Assembly (NCBI RefSeq): GCF_023016285.1
Contig: NZ_CP095413.1
Location: forward strand, 2,666,001-2,730,000
Direction: 5' to 3'
Length of the DNA: 64,000 nt
DNA from: Muricauda sp. SCSIO 64092
Lineage (GTDB): Bacteria > Bacteroidota > Bacteroidia > Flavobacteriales > Flavobacteriaceae
Below the pieces are notes generated by a model. It had not been told where the DNA came from. It saw only the letters and a list, made by a program, of their open reading frames with translations, and ran no database searches. The translations under genes were made by a program, and so were the position numbers. This document shows, piece after piece, positions 27,927 to 36,837 of the stretch. Within the stretch, counting starts at the first letter, position 1. Every line of letters starts with the position of its first letter.

Positions 27927-28799
27927 CTACATTTTAAGCATTGGGAATAGCCTTCGTATTTCAGTATCGGAGGGTTGTTTTCCGTACTCGCATATTTCAA
28001 AAGCTTCCACATAGCGAGCTTTTTCAACGGCTTTTTGCCCGTACCACTTTCCAAGACATTCCAATGAAGCTTCACTTGGTTTCGATCCCAGCCAGTCGCC
28101 CAAAAATTCAAGTCGTTTGTCCTTGTCTTTCGGAACTTTTTCCAATGTTCCGTTTGTCCAGGGTAACCACTCAAAGAATTGGGATTCATGGGCCGCAGTC
28201 GCATACATCTTTTGCTCAAATACCTCATCAATGATTACGGCAATATCCGGTTCAAATGGGTTTGGTTTTTTAAACCTATCCTGGCAGTATAGAAAAACGG
28301 GATTCTTTGCTAAGGGCGGGGTATCCGGGGCCACATTGGGGACAATGACCATATAGGCGGCGTCCTGGACCAGGATACCGGTGTACCTATGATCGGGATG
28401 ATAGTCGTTGGGCCTGGGGGCTATAACCACATCCGCATTCCATTTTCTGATTTCCCGTATGACCTTTAAACGGTTTTCCAAAGTGGGCATCAGTTCACCA
28501 TCATGGTTGTCCAGGACCGAGTACTCCACTCCAAACCTTCTGCCGGCTTCCTGGGCTTCCGCCCTTCGGATTTTGGCCAAAGCACCACCACCCAGTTCAT
28601 GATGTCCCGCATCGCCATTGGTCAAGGAGACAAACTTCACATTATGGCCCATATTGGAAAAAAGAATTGCCGTTCCTCCCGAAGAAATATCACAATCATC
28701 TGGGTGCGCTCCAAAAACAAGGATGTTCAAAGGATTTTGCTGGGCACCTATGGAATAGGAAATGAAACAAAGAAGTAATACTACATACGTTTTGATCAT
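27927..28799 (-). CDS. PIG-L family deacetylase, exported
   Basis: LmbE/PIG-L zinc-dependent deacetylase, usually acting on N-acetylglucosaminyl compounds. 290 aa from ATG 28799 with a signal peptide (VVLLLCFISYSIGAQ). The zinc/catalytic motif AHPDD is at residues 31-35 and the second His pair in NDYHPDHR. Start lies 11 nt after the oxidoreductase gene, so both form an operon working outside the cytoplasm. Confidence 0.85.
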   Translation of the reverse strand: MIKTYVVLLLCFISYSIGAQQNPLNILVFGAHPDDCDISSGGTAILFSNMGHNVKFVSLTNGDAGHHELGGGALAKIRRAEAQEAGRRFGVEYSVLDNHDGELMPTLENRLKVIREIRKWNADVVIAPRPNDYHPDHRYTGILVQDAAYMVIVPNVAPDTPPLAKNPVFLYCQDRFKKPNPFEPDIAVIIDEVFEQKMYATAAHESQFFEWLPWTNGTLEKVPKDKDKRLEFLGDWLGSKPSEASLECLGKWYGQKAVEKARYVEAFEICEYGKQPSDTEIRRLFPMLKM

Positions 28800-28810
28800 A
28801 ATCGCAGGTT

Positions 28811-30217
28811 TTATCCCATCATTTTCATTTCTGTTGGATTCCACTTTACGGGACTTTTTTTGTAATAACTTTCATTTGCCAATAAAGCAGCTCCAGCTGC
28901 CCTAAGTCCAAAAGTGGGGTCTTGGATTGTTTTCCCCTTCTCGCGAATAGCGGTAAAGAAATTATGGAAATGGTCATGGTGTGCCCCCTTGTAATCCCTG
29001 GGAGTCTCCCAAGTGGTTGTACCGGTTTGTAGGACCGAATTTCGATTTTCCGGGCTTACGGTGGAATGATTGCTTCGTATGGCCCCTTGTGTTTTCTCGG
29101 TAAAGGCCACTAAGGAGTAATCTCCTGGATCCATATTTAGTTTGGACCGCCTAACACTGACCGTATTCCAACCAATTTCCATCTCACCTTCGGTACCGAC
29201 CAACTTAAATCCTGAACCTCCTCCGGAACCTGCGATAAAATTGACACGGAAAACGGCATTAAAAGCGGAATGGGTTTCTGTTTTGGGAAAATCGTAAAGG
29301 GTTATGCTCACGTCGGGAACATCCCGGCCATCCTTCCAATAGCGTAGCCCGCCCGTAGCCAACGCAGAAGTTGGCCCAAAAGAATCAATCATATAGTGCA
29401 GGGAAGAAAAAGCGTGTACAAATAAATCCCCGGCCACTCCAGTACCGTAGTCCTTGTAATTTCGCCACCTAAAGAACCTGGTTGGATCATAGGCCACTTT
29501 TGGTGCATTTCCAAGAAAAGTGTCAAAGTCAACGGTATCCGGACTCTGATCCGGAGGAATGGGATATTGCCAAGCCCCTTCTGCCGAATACCGATCATTA
29601 TAAAAGTCCAATAGTACTAAATCCCCGATGGCACCTTCTTTGTACAACTGTTTGGCTTTTTCATTGGTAAGGGAAGACATTCCCTGACTTCCAATCTGAC
29701 AAATTTTCCCACTGCTTTTTTGTGTGGAAATGATTTCCTTACCGTCCTCCCATTTTTGGACCATGGGCTTTTCGCAATAGACATGCTTCCCGGCCTTAAG
29801 GGCATCCACGGCAATTTTTTTGTGCCAATGGTCCGGGGTAGCTACAATTACGGCATCAATATCTTTACGGCCCAAAAGCTTTCGATAGTCACGGGTAACA
29901 AAAAGGTCCTTGCCCCAGAGCTCTTTGGCACGATCTAACCTCCCGGTATAAAGATCGCAGGCCGCAACTATTTTTACACCATCCACCGAAAGGGCCGCCC
30001 TGGTATCATATATCCCTTGGATTCCAGAACCGATGAGACCAATATTGATATGGTCATTGGCGGAGAACAGCCCATCTTTGTACGTCCGGGATAGCACCAA
30101 TCTTTCCCCTTTAGAAGCGGAAAGGATAAATGGTGCCGTGGTCATTGCCGCTGAGGCCATTGAGGCCTTTTTGATAAAAGATCTTCTGTCGGTATTCTTA
30201 GTTGTCTTGTGGTGCAT
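28811..30217 (-). CDS. Gfo/Idh/MocA family oxidoreductase, Tat-exported
   Basis: 468 aa. N-terminal twin-arginine signal (TDRRSFIKKASMASAAM) and then a Rossmann domain with GLIGSGIQG, the VATPDHWHK segment and CEKPM catalytic region, and a C-terminal beta-sheet domain. Such secreted members act on sugars, often as sugar oxidoreductases or glycosidases. Substrate unknown; the paired PIG-L deacetylase suggests an amino-sugar. Confidence 0.85.
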   Translation of the reverse strand: MHHKTTKNTDRRSFIKKASMASAAMTTAPFILSASKGERLVLSRTYKDGLFSANDHINIGLIGSGIQGIYDTRAALSVDGVKIVAACDLYTGRLDRAKELWGKDLFVTRDYRKLLGRKDIDAVIVATPDHWHKKIAVDALKAGKHVYCEKPMVQKWEDGKEIISTQKSSGKICQIGSQGMSSLTNEKAKQLYKEGAIGDLVLLDFYNDRYSAEGAWQYPIPPDQSPDTVDFDTFLGNAPKVAYDPTRFFRWRNYKDYGTGVAGDLFVHAFSSLHYMIDSFGPTSALATGGLRYWKDGRDVPDVSITLYDFPKTETHSAFNAVFRVNFIAGSGGGSGFKLVGTEGEMEIGWNTVSVRRSKLNMDPGDYSLVAFTEKTQGAIRSNHSTVSPENRNSVLQTGTTTWETPRDYKGAHHDHFHNFFTAIREKGKTIQDPTFGLRAAGAALLANESYYKKSPVKWNPTEMKMMG

Positions 30218-30282
30218 GGGGAAATGTGTTTGCGAGCACTTAAGTTAAGTTATTTTCCCCTTCTTTGAAAGGAGGCAGCGGT

Positions 30283-31389
30283 TCAAAAGTCAAATCTCAA
30301 TTGAACGGAAACCGTTTCCTCTTCCATATCCTTTAAGGAATTCCTTTTTTCAGTGTTGAGGTTGGCCAGGGATATTCCCAACAAGCGAACTGAATTTTGC
30401 ATTGGAGCCTGATACAACAGTTCTTTGGCCGCTTCCAATATCAAGCCTTTTTCTGAAATGAAATAGGGCAGTGTTTTACTCCTTGTTTGTAAGGTGAAGT
30501 CACTGTATTTGATTTTTAGCGTAATGGTCTTTCCGGCAATCTTTGATTTTTTGAGTCGTCGTTCCAACTCGTTGGCAATATGTTCCAGTTTTTCCAACAT
30601 GAAAATCTCACTGCTCAGGTTTTCGTGGAATGTCCGTTCCGCCCCTACGGATTTGGGAATGCGTTCTGGCTTTACCTCACTTCTATGCACCCCCCTTACT
30701 ACATTATAGTAATAACCACCACTTTTGCCAAAATGATCTTCCAAAAATTCCTGGGTTTTTTCTTTTAGCTCCTTACCCGTAAAAATCCCAAGCTTATACA
30801 TCTTCTCGGCAGTAACCTTGCCAATGCCATAAAACTTTCGAATGTCCAGGTTTTCCAAAAATTGGATGACCTCCTCCGGATTAATGGTTTTTTGTCCATT
30901 GGGTTTGTTATAATCGCTTGCAACTTTGGCAATGAACTTATTGATGGATATACCTGCAGAGGCGGTCAAACCGGTCTTCTCAAAAATTCTTTGTCGAATT
31001 TCCTGCGCAATAAGGGTAGCGGATGGGTTGCCCTTTTTGTTTACGGTAACATCCAAATAGGCTTCGTCCAAGGAAAGGGGTTCCACCAGATCGGTATATT
31101 CGAGGAAGATGCTTCGTACTTGTTGGGATACTTCTTTGTAGCGGTCAAATCTTGGTCGAACAAAAATAAGGTCAGGACAGTTCTTTTTGGCCAGGTACCC
31201 ACTCATGGCACTGCGAACCCCAAATTTTCGTGCTTCGTAACTGGCAGCCGAAACTACACCTCGTTTTGAACCTCCCCCTACGGCAACGGGTTTTCCCTTA
31301 AGTTCTGGATTATCCCTTTGTTCCACGGAAGCATAAAAGGCATCCATATCAACATGTATGATCTTTCGAAGTGGAAAATCCAAGTCCAT
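30283..31389 (-). CDS. dinB: DNA polymerase IV
   Basis: Y-family translesion polymerase. 368 aa from ATG 31389 (MDLDFPLRKIIHVDMDAFYASVE). Catalytic acids are in HVDMDAFY and SLDEAYLDV; the Y-family KPVAVGG and thumb/little-finger HhH region are present. No beta-clamp motif was checked. Divergent from the SDR-like gene with a 27-nt gap; earlier in-frame starts would run into it. Confidence 0.92.
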   Translation of the reverse strand: MDLDFPLRKIIHVDMDAFYASVEQRDNPELKGKPVAVGGGSKRGVVSAASYEARKFGVRSAMSGYLAKKNCPDLIFVRPRFDRYKEVSQQVRSIFLEYTDLVEPLSLDEAYLDVTVNKKGNPSATLIAQEIRQRIFEKTGLTASAGISINKFIAKVASDYNKPNGQKTINPEEVIQFLENLDIRKFYGIGKVTAEKMYKLGIFTGKELKEKTQEFLEDHFGKSGGYYYNVVRGVHRSEVKPERIPKSVGAERTFHENLSSEIFMLEKLEHIANELERRLKKSKIAGKTITLKIKYSDFTLQTRSKTLPYFISEKGLILEAAKELLYQAPMQNSVRLLGISLANLNTEKRNSLKDMEEETVSVQLRFDF

Positions 31390-31416
31390 ACCCAAAATTA
31401 GGTTATATTTAGTTGG

Positions 31417-32094
31417 ATGGAAAGAAAGCAAAAAGAGGCTATTGTTTTAGGTGCTACGGGACTTGTGGGAGGAATAGTGTTGGATTTGCTTTTGAAGGAT
31501 GACCGTTATAAAAAGGTAATCGTTTTTTCAAGAAGGGCATTGGAAATAACACATTCCAAATTGCACACCGTTACAGGAAACCTGTTGCAACTGGATACTT
31601 TTGTCAGTGAGTTCCATGGCGATGAAGCGTTTTGCTGTATTGGCACCACAAAGGCCAAAACACCGAACAAAGACACCTATCGAAAGGTTGACTTTGGCAT
31701 CCCCAGCACCGCCGCCAAACTATGCAAACAAAATGGAATTGGAACCTTCATTGTGGTTTCCGCAATGGGGGCAGATTCAGGGAGTCCCATTTTTTACAAC
31801 AGGATCAAGGGCGAAATGGAAGAAGCTGTTCTAGCCGTTGGTCTGGAGAAAACACATAGCGTCCAGCCGGCTTTAATCGGGGGTACACGGGATGAAAAAA
31901 GGCCCGGGGAGTATTTTTTTAAAAAACTGATGAATACGTTGGGTTTTTTGATGATCGGTCCTTTTCGGCAATATAAGATCATTTTACCGGAGACCATTGC
32001 AAAGGCCATGATCTGGTTGGCCAATAACCCCTATAACAAAAAACGTGTACCTTCAGAAACCTTAAAAGAATTGGCAGCTTATGGAACACCTTGA
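31417..32094 (+). CDS. NAD(P)-binding SDR-like oxidoreductase (HTATIP2/NmrA-like)
   Basis: 225-aa Rossmann protein with LGATGLVGG near the N terminus, an extended-SDR-type profile without a clear YxxxK pair (SAMGADSGSPIFYNRIKGE contains Y-x-x-x-K). Substrate unknown. First gene of a four-gene plus-strand run; overlaps the CYTH gene by 14 nt. Confidence 0.78.
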   Translation: MERKQKEAIVLGATGLVGGIVLDLLLKDDRYKKVIVFSRRALEITHSKLHTVTGNLLQLDTFVSEFHGDEAFCCIGTTKAKTPNKDTYRKVDFGIPSTAAKLCKQNGIGTFIVVSAMGADSGSPIFYNRIKGEMEEAVLAVGLEKTHSVQPALIGGTRDEKRPGEYFFKKLMNTLGFLMIGPFRQYKIILPETIAKAMIWLANNPYNKKRVPSETLKELAAYGTP

Positions 32095-32566
32095 AATTGA
32101 ACGGAAATTTTTGGTCAAATCCAACAATTATAAAGCCGCTGCCATTTCAAAAAATAGGATTGTCCAGGGGTTTTTAAATACCCATCCGGAGCGTACGGTG
32201 AGGGTAAGGATTACTGAAGAAAAAGGGTTTTTGACCGTAAAAGGCATGGGCAATGATTCGGGGACCACACGATTTGAATGGGAAACCGAGATTTCATTCG
32301 CCGAGGCCACCAATTTGATTGACCTATGTGAACCCGTTATTTTGGAAAAAGTACGGTTTAAGGTACCCGTGGATGGAGCGATGTTTGAAGTTGATGAATT
32401 TTTAGGGGAGAACAAAGGATTGGTCATTGCAGAAATAGAACTCCAACACGAAGACCAACCCTTTCAAAAGCCGGATTGGTTGGGGAAAGAAGTAACCGGA
32501 AACATCAAATACTACAACGCTCAATTGAGCATAACACCTTTTAACCAATGGAAAGACTACGAATAG
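32081..32566 (+). CDS. CYTH domain protein (triphosphate tunnel metalloenzyme)
   Basis: 161 aa. N-terminal ExExK signature in LEIERKFLV, then the alternating acidic/basic strands of the tunnel fold (RVRITEEKGFLTVKG, FEVDEFLGENKGLVIAEIELQHEDQPF). Bacterial members hydrolyse inorganic tripolyphosphate or similar; a role as adenylate cyclase is possible but less common. Overlaps the next gene by 19 nt. Confidence 0.85.
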   Translation: MEHLEIERKFLVKSNNYKAAAISKNRIVQGFLNTHPERTVRVRITEEKGFLTVKGMGNDSGTTRFEWETEISFAEATNLIDLCEPVILEKVRFKVPVDGAMFEVDEFLGENKGLVIAEIELQHEDQPFQKPDWLGKEVTGNIKYYNAQLSITPFNQWKDYE

Positions 32567-33039
32567 TGATTTTTTTGATGGCAATTGTCTTTATGGGATG
32601 TAAAGAAGTGGAAAAACCACATGTTCAGCAGCAAGGGACCGAAGCCAAAAAAAGTACTGCGGACGTAAAACAAGAATTGATTGATAAAGGGTTTCAGGTC
32701 TTCGATTATGTGGATGGGAAAACCAAGGATACCGTTTTGATGCAACAGTATTTTGTCGCCTTTTTAAAAAGTGGACCAAAACGCTCACAAAGCAAGGAAG
32801 AAGCGGATAGCTTACAGACCTTACATTTGGCCCATTTAGGCCGAATGTACGAGGCAGGCTATGCCGATATTTCCGGACCTTTTGGTGATGATGGTGATAT
32901 CCGCGGTATTACCATTTATAATGTGCCCAGCTTACAAATGGCAGATAGCTTGGCCAATCTAGATCCGGCCGTACAGGCGGGAAGATTGGAGATAGAGGTA
33001 CACCCTTGGTGGGCCGCCAAGGGATTTCCACTGCGATAA
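32548..33039 (+). CDS. YCII-related domain lipoprotein
   Basis: 163 aa. Lipobox VFMGC (Cys at residue 18) marks an exported lipoprotein; the mature part resembles YCII/YciI-like proteins (LMQQYFVAFLKSG, GYADISGPFGDDGDIRGITIYNVPSLQMADSL, ending EVHPWWAAKG). Unusual in that YCII proteins are mostly cytoplasmic. Function unknown. Confidence 0.75.
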   Translation: MERLRIVIFLMAIVFMGCKEVEKPHVQQQGTEAKKSTADVKQELIDKGFQVFDYVDGKTKDTVLMQQYFVAFLKSGPKRSQSKEEADSLQTLHLAHLGRMYEAGYADISGPFGDDGDIRGITIYNVPSLQMADSLANLDPAVQAGRLEIEVHPWWAAKGFPLR

Positions 33040-33052
33040 CATGTGATTTCCC

Positions 33053-33715
33053 GTGAAGGACAGTAACATTCGCATACTGTTGAATACCCTCATTTTTTTG
33101 AGTGCCTGTATTTCCATTGTCCTGAACTATTTTAATGGCCCGTACTATGGGTTGGGAAAATCCTTGACTACCATTTTGGTGATTCTTCTACCCGTTTTGG
33201 TGAGGGGAAAACACAGGGTTTTTAAGCGAATTTTAATTGTGGCCCTTTGCTTTTGCCTATTGGGGGACATACTCCTGTTGAATCCCAGCTATTTTGTTTA
33301 TGGCCTAGCCGCATTTTTAGTGGCCCATTTGTTATTTGTAAAAGGATTTATTGGATTAATTGGATGGCAAAAGAATCCTACGGTAGCTTTGATCTTGTTG
33401 GTCATAGGCATTGCTTTGTACACTTGGTTATATCCCGATCTTGGCGGGTTGGTTTGGCCCGTGGCACTTTATGTCTTGGTCATTTTATGTATGGCCTGGC
33501 AGGGGATTGCCCTGTACCTCAAGGAAAAAACCAAGGCACATGGCCTCATAGCATTGGGGGTATTGTTCTTTTTGTTGTCTGATAGTATGATTGCCGTAAG
33601 CAAATTCAAAAATCCCTTTGAACTTTCCGGTCTTGTTGTCCTATCAACCTATTGGTTGGCAATTGCCTTGATTGCAAATGCCGGGTATTTGATTATTGGG
33701 GCTGGGGATAAATGA
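33053..33715 (+). CDS. YhhN/TMEM86-family membrane protein (lysoplasmalogenase-like)
   Basis: 220 aa, about seven or eight hydrophobic helices, matching the YhhN family that includes lysoplasmalogenases (LGDILLLNPSYFVYGLAAFLVAHLLFVKGF, LFFLLSDSMIAVSKF). GTG start 13 nt after the preceding stop. Acts in the membrane; the bacterial substrate is unknown. Last gene of the four-gene run. Confidence 0.8.
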   Translation: MKDSNIRILLNTLIFLSACISIVLNYFNGPYYGLGKSLTTILVILLPVLVRGKHRVFKRILIVALCFCLLGDILLLNPSYFVYGLAAFLVAHLLFVKGFIGLIGWQKNPTVALILLVIGIALYTWLYPDLGGLVWPVALYVLVILCMAWQGIALYLKEKTKAHGLIALGVLFFLLSDSMIAVSKFKNPFELSGLVVLSTYWLAIALIANAGYLIIGAGDK

Positions 33716-33748
33716 CCGCTGCAAAGCAGGGGTAAGCCCAATGATTAT

Positions 33749-33777
33749 CAGGTCCATCATGAATAGGATAGGACCTG
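33749..33777. repeat. Inverted repeat in convergent gap
   Basis: CAGGTCCATC (33749-33758) pairs with GAT-A-GGACCTG (33767-33777) with one bulged base, loop 8 nt. It lies between the convergent YhhN and AEC genes and may be a weak terminator without T-run. Downstream, an open frame on the minus strand (stop 33789-33791) is described as a finding. Confidence 0.5.
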
Positions 33778-33924
33778 CGACAGAATAACTAATCTTCACT
33801 CGATTTTTCTTCCGTTAACCTGACAATGTTGGTTATTAACTCCAATATTCCTTCATCTTCAACACTTTGTATGTTGTTTGCCAAAGATCCTGTACGAACA
33901 ATAGTATAATTCTGCTGTCTTGGG

Positions 33925-35052
33925 CTAAATACGTTCGGTGGAGGCAGAATCCAACCCTGTCTTTGAAAACCGAATGGCCATGGATTTTTTTGAGAAAAAC
34001 TTGAATAGGGATTGCAAGGTACCTATCCCCAATAGTACAAAACCGGCGAAAAAGATATTGATTGAAGAGGAAAACAAGGTGCCACTGTTCAAAACTCCCA
34101 ATATCAAAAGTGTCGAAAGGGGAAAAGAAAGGGCAAGAATATTTATGGCATAACCATTGTCAAAGGTTTTGGATTTCTTTTCCATTTCCAAACTATCTAC
34201 CAATGAAATATGTGCATAAGGCCAAAAACTGCAAGCGCTTAGCCCAAAGGCCAGGAGCAATAGAATTTCTTTGGGCATCTGGAGACTGGTGGTGACCACA
34301 AACACACCAATAACCAAGAATACCACACCTGCCCTGATACAAAGCAGTGAAAAAATCTGATAGAACTGTTTTCTTTTGATCCTTACGGCCAAACCAATGA
34401 ACAAAAGGACCAAAGGGGTCATCATTAGACTCAATTTGGTAAGGGCTTCACTGATAAAGAAAGGAAGCGCCTCCATGTTTATACCCAAAAGCAATAGCAA
34501 TAGGGCCAAACCTATAAAAAGATTGACCGGCTCCGTAACGAGGGTTTTAAGCAAGGCGATGATTTTGCTTTTTCGGCCATCACTCCTTACTTGGTGTCGG
34601 GTATAGTGCCATTGCATGGCGATGAGGTACAAAACAATAAGTACAAATACCTTATTGCCCAAATCGGCCATGGCCGCCTTGGCCAGATAGGAACTCCCCA
34701 AGAACTCCACGATAAAGGGGAAACAGGACAATCCAGGGGCCAATGAAGGGACCAATACTCTTGCCGTTCTAAACTCAGGGGTATTTTTCACGATTCCCAA
34801 AAGGGGCAGCAGAAAAGGAATCACCAAAAACAAAAGCAGGTTAAGAGCGAGGGCAAGTAAGGGCAACAACAACAAATTTAATTGTACTTGTATGCCTAAA
34901 AGGGCAATAAAAATGGTAGCGGGCAGCGCTAGGTTTAAAATGATCTTTTTTAATCCAATTAACTCATCATGGGAGGTAAACTTAACCTTGAGCAAAAACC
35001 CAATACAAATAAAAAAAATAAAAACTATTGTTTTTTGAAGGCCAATTTCCAT
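33925..35052 (-). CDS. AEC family (auxin efflux carrier-like) permease
   Basis: 375 aa, about ten hydrophobic segments split by a short loop, typical of AEC permeases (N-terminal KIILNLALPATIFIALLG; central LSLMMTPLVLLFIGLAVRIKRK; LLAFGLSACSFWPYAHISLV). The transported compound is not deducible. Ends convergently on the YhhN gene; its start is 4 nt downstream of the Tat aminotransferase stop, so the two are probably one operon. Confidence 0.82.
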   Translation of the reverse strand: MEIGLQKTIVFIFFICIGFLLKVKFTSHDELIGLKKIILNLALPATIFIALLGIQVQLNLLLLPLLALALNLLLFLVIPFLLPLLGIVKNTPEFRTARVLVPSLAPGLSCFPFIVEFLGSSYLAKAAMADLGNKVFVLIVLYLIAMQWHYTRHQVRSDGRKSKIIALLKTLVTEPVNLFIGLALLLLLLGINMEALPFFISEALTKLSLMMTPLVLLFIGLAVRIKRKQFYQIFSLLCIRAGVVFLVIGVFVVTTSLQMPKEILLLLAFGLSACSFWPYAHISLVDSLEMEKKSKTFDNGYAINILALSFPLSTLLILGVLNSGTLFSSSINIFFAGFVLLGIGTLQSLFKFFSKKSMAIRFSKTGLDSASTERI

Positions 35053-35056
35053 TTGT

Positions 35057-36250
35057 CTAAACGAATACCTTACGTAATGCAGCAGTAAATAATTTCATCT
35101 CTTCCATTGTGCCCATGCTCACACGGCACCAGTTTTTATCCATGAACTGGAAAGCCCTGACCCCTACTTTTTGTTCGGTCATTTTTTGAAGAAATCCCTT
35201 GCCTTCCATGTCTATGGGGAATATCATAAAACTTGTATGTGAGGCAACGGGTTCAAAACCCATTTCCTGTAAGCTTTTGAAGACATAATCCCGGGCCTCG
35301 GCATTCAATTTTCTGGACTTGTCAAGGAATTCATGGTCCTCCATTGCCGCCATCGCTGCATAGACCGATGGGTAGCTGATTCCCATGCCGGCACGGGTAA
35401 TTCTTTGCAATTTGTCCAAAGTGGCCTCTTGTGCCAGGGCATAGCCTACACGAAGTCCTGCCATGCCATGGATTTTTGAGAACGTACGTGCAACGATGAT
35501 GTCCTTCTCTTCTTTGATCAGGGAAACCATACTTTGTTTGGCACCGTCTTCCAAAAACCACAAGTAGGCCTCATCAACAAAAACGGGTACTTTTTCAGAG
35601 ACCCTTGAACAAAAGTCCAATAACTTTTTAGCATCCGTAATGGTCCCGGTAGGATTGTTGGGGTTACAGATATAGACCAATTTGGTTTCAGAATCTATGG
35701 CCTTTTCCATGGCCTCCAGATCATGGGACCAATCTTCGTTCAGTGGAACAGGTTTCCATGTCCCGCCTGCAGCCTCCGCAACACGGATCAATGACATATA
35801 TGCCGGATCTGCAGATACGACATTACCACCGTTCATAAAAAGCACCATGGCCGTTTTCTCCAAAAGATCGGAAGATCCGGGACCCATCATAATATTTTTT
35901 GGGGTTACCCCTTCAAAATCCGCAATCTTATCCCTGAGCTGGAATAACTCCTTCCATGCGTATCTGTTTCCCCCCGAAGCGGATTTTTTTAATGCTTCCA
36001 AAGCCATGGGAGATGGGCCATACGGGTTTTCATTGGCATTTAACTTAGCTTCAAGGATTGGGAATTCCCTTGAACTTTCCAGAAGATATTCCTTAAAGAA
36101 AGGACTATAGAGGGCATTACCTTCGGCATCCAGTTCCAAGGGTAAGGAAAGGTTTTTCGAAAATCCAAGATACGGGGAGGCCATCAATCCACCTGCGGTC
36201 AAAGCAGAGGTTTTTAGCCAGTTTCTACGGTTGATTTTAATCGAGGTCAC
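35057..36250 (-). CDS. Tat-exported PLP aminotransferase, HisC-like
   Basis: 397 aa. N terminus has a twin-arginine signal (NRRNWLKTSALTAGGLMASP); the rest is a fold-type I aminotransferase resembling histidinol-phosphate aminotransferases, with LNANENPYGPS, the CNPNNPTGT motif, PLP lysine in ARTFSKIHGMAGLRVGY and the RVSMGTMEEM phosphate/carboxyl segment. The signal makes a periplasmic or envelope site likely, so this is not ordinary histidine biosynthesis. Starts with GTG; no in-frame ATG exists upstream. Confidence 0.85.
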   Translation of the reverse strand: MTSIKINRRNWLKTSALTAGGLMASPYLGFSKNLSLPLELDAEGNALYSPFFKEYLLESSREFPILEAKLNANENPYGPSPMALEALKKSASGGNRYAWKELFQLRDKIADFEGVTPKNIMMGPGSSDLLEKTAMVLFMNGGNVVSADPAYMSLIRVAEAAGGTWKPVPLNEDWSHDLEAMEKAIDSETKLVYICNPNNPTGTITDAKKLLDFCSRVSEKVPVFVDEAYLWFLEDGAKQSMVSLIKEEKDIIVARTFSKIHGMAGLRVGYALAQEATLDKLQRITRAGMGISYPSVYAAMAAMEDHEFLDKSRKLNAEARDYVFKSLQEMGFEPVASHTSFMIFPIDMEGKGFLQKMTEQKVGVRAFQFMDKNWCRVSMGTMEEMKLFTAALRKVFV

Positions 36251-36410
36251 GAGGTATAAGTATTTAGAATTAGCATCACCTCAAGTTATGGGCTTGTCTC
36301 TATATTTCCTATGGTAAAACCATAAAAATCAATAGATTAAAATTCTGAAATCTTATTTTTGATATGGTAGAATTATCGATTTCAAAAAGTTCAACAGTTG
36401 GTTTTAAGGC

Positions 36411-36806
36411 TTATCGACCTAAAATCCCATCTTTATCGAGTACGGGGATTGGCACCAGTTGTTGTTGGTTAACACTGTTCTTTTCAAAAAAGAAGCGTTT
36501 TTCGTAGAGCTTATTGTCCGCATAATAGGTCACAAAAAACTCGTTGTTAAGTGTGAGTACATCTTCCGTGACCATTTCAATCTTTTCGTACCCCTTGGCG
36601 GCCACCATCCCAAAGGCATAGCGCATGGTCGTGGTCTTTTTATCGCCATCATATCCCTTGGAAACCACTAGGGCCATTTCTATAGGGGTAGCCCGGTTGT
36701 TAACAAGGTAAGCGTTCCAATCCCGGGCCAAAAACTCCTTGTTCCATTCCAGGACCATGACCACATACACGTCCCTGGAAATGGGAATCTCAATGTCTTT
36801 TCTCAT
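36411..36806 (-). CDS. Conserved protein of unknown function
   Basis: 131 aa from ATG 36806 (MRKDIEIPISRDVYVVMV). Soluble, mixed alpha/beta; the segment WNAYLVNNRATPIEMALVVSKGYDGDKKTTTMRY is distinctive. I believe homologs are common in Flavobacteriia and that some databases list them as phenylalanyl-tRNA synthetase alpha, but nothing here resembles a synthetase; the name would be an annotation carry-over from nearby pheS. 31 nt after SulP, so probably co-transcribed. Longer in-frame start at 36890 would overlap SulP and is rejected. Confidence 0.7.
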   Translation of the reverse strand: MRKDIEIPISRDVYVVMVLEWNKEFLARDWNAYLVNNRATPIEMALVVSKGYDGDKKTTTMRYAFGMVAAKGYEKIEMVTEDVLTLNNEFFVTYYADNKLYEKRFFFEKNSVNQQQLVPIPVLDKDGILGR

Positions 36807-36837
36807 AAAAGTTGCACTTGAAAGGTGGGAGCCTCCA

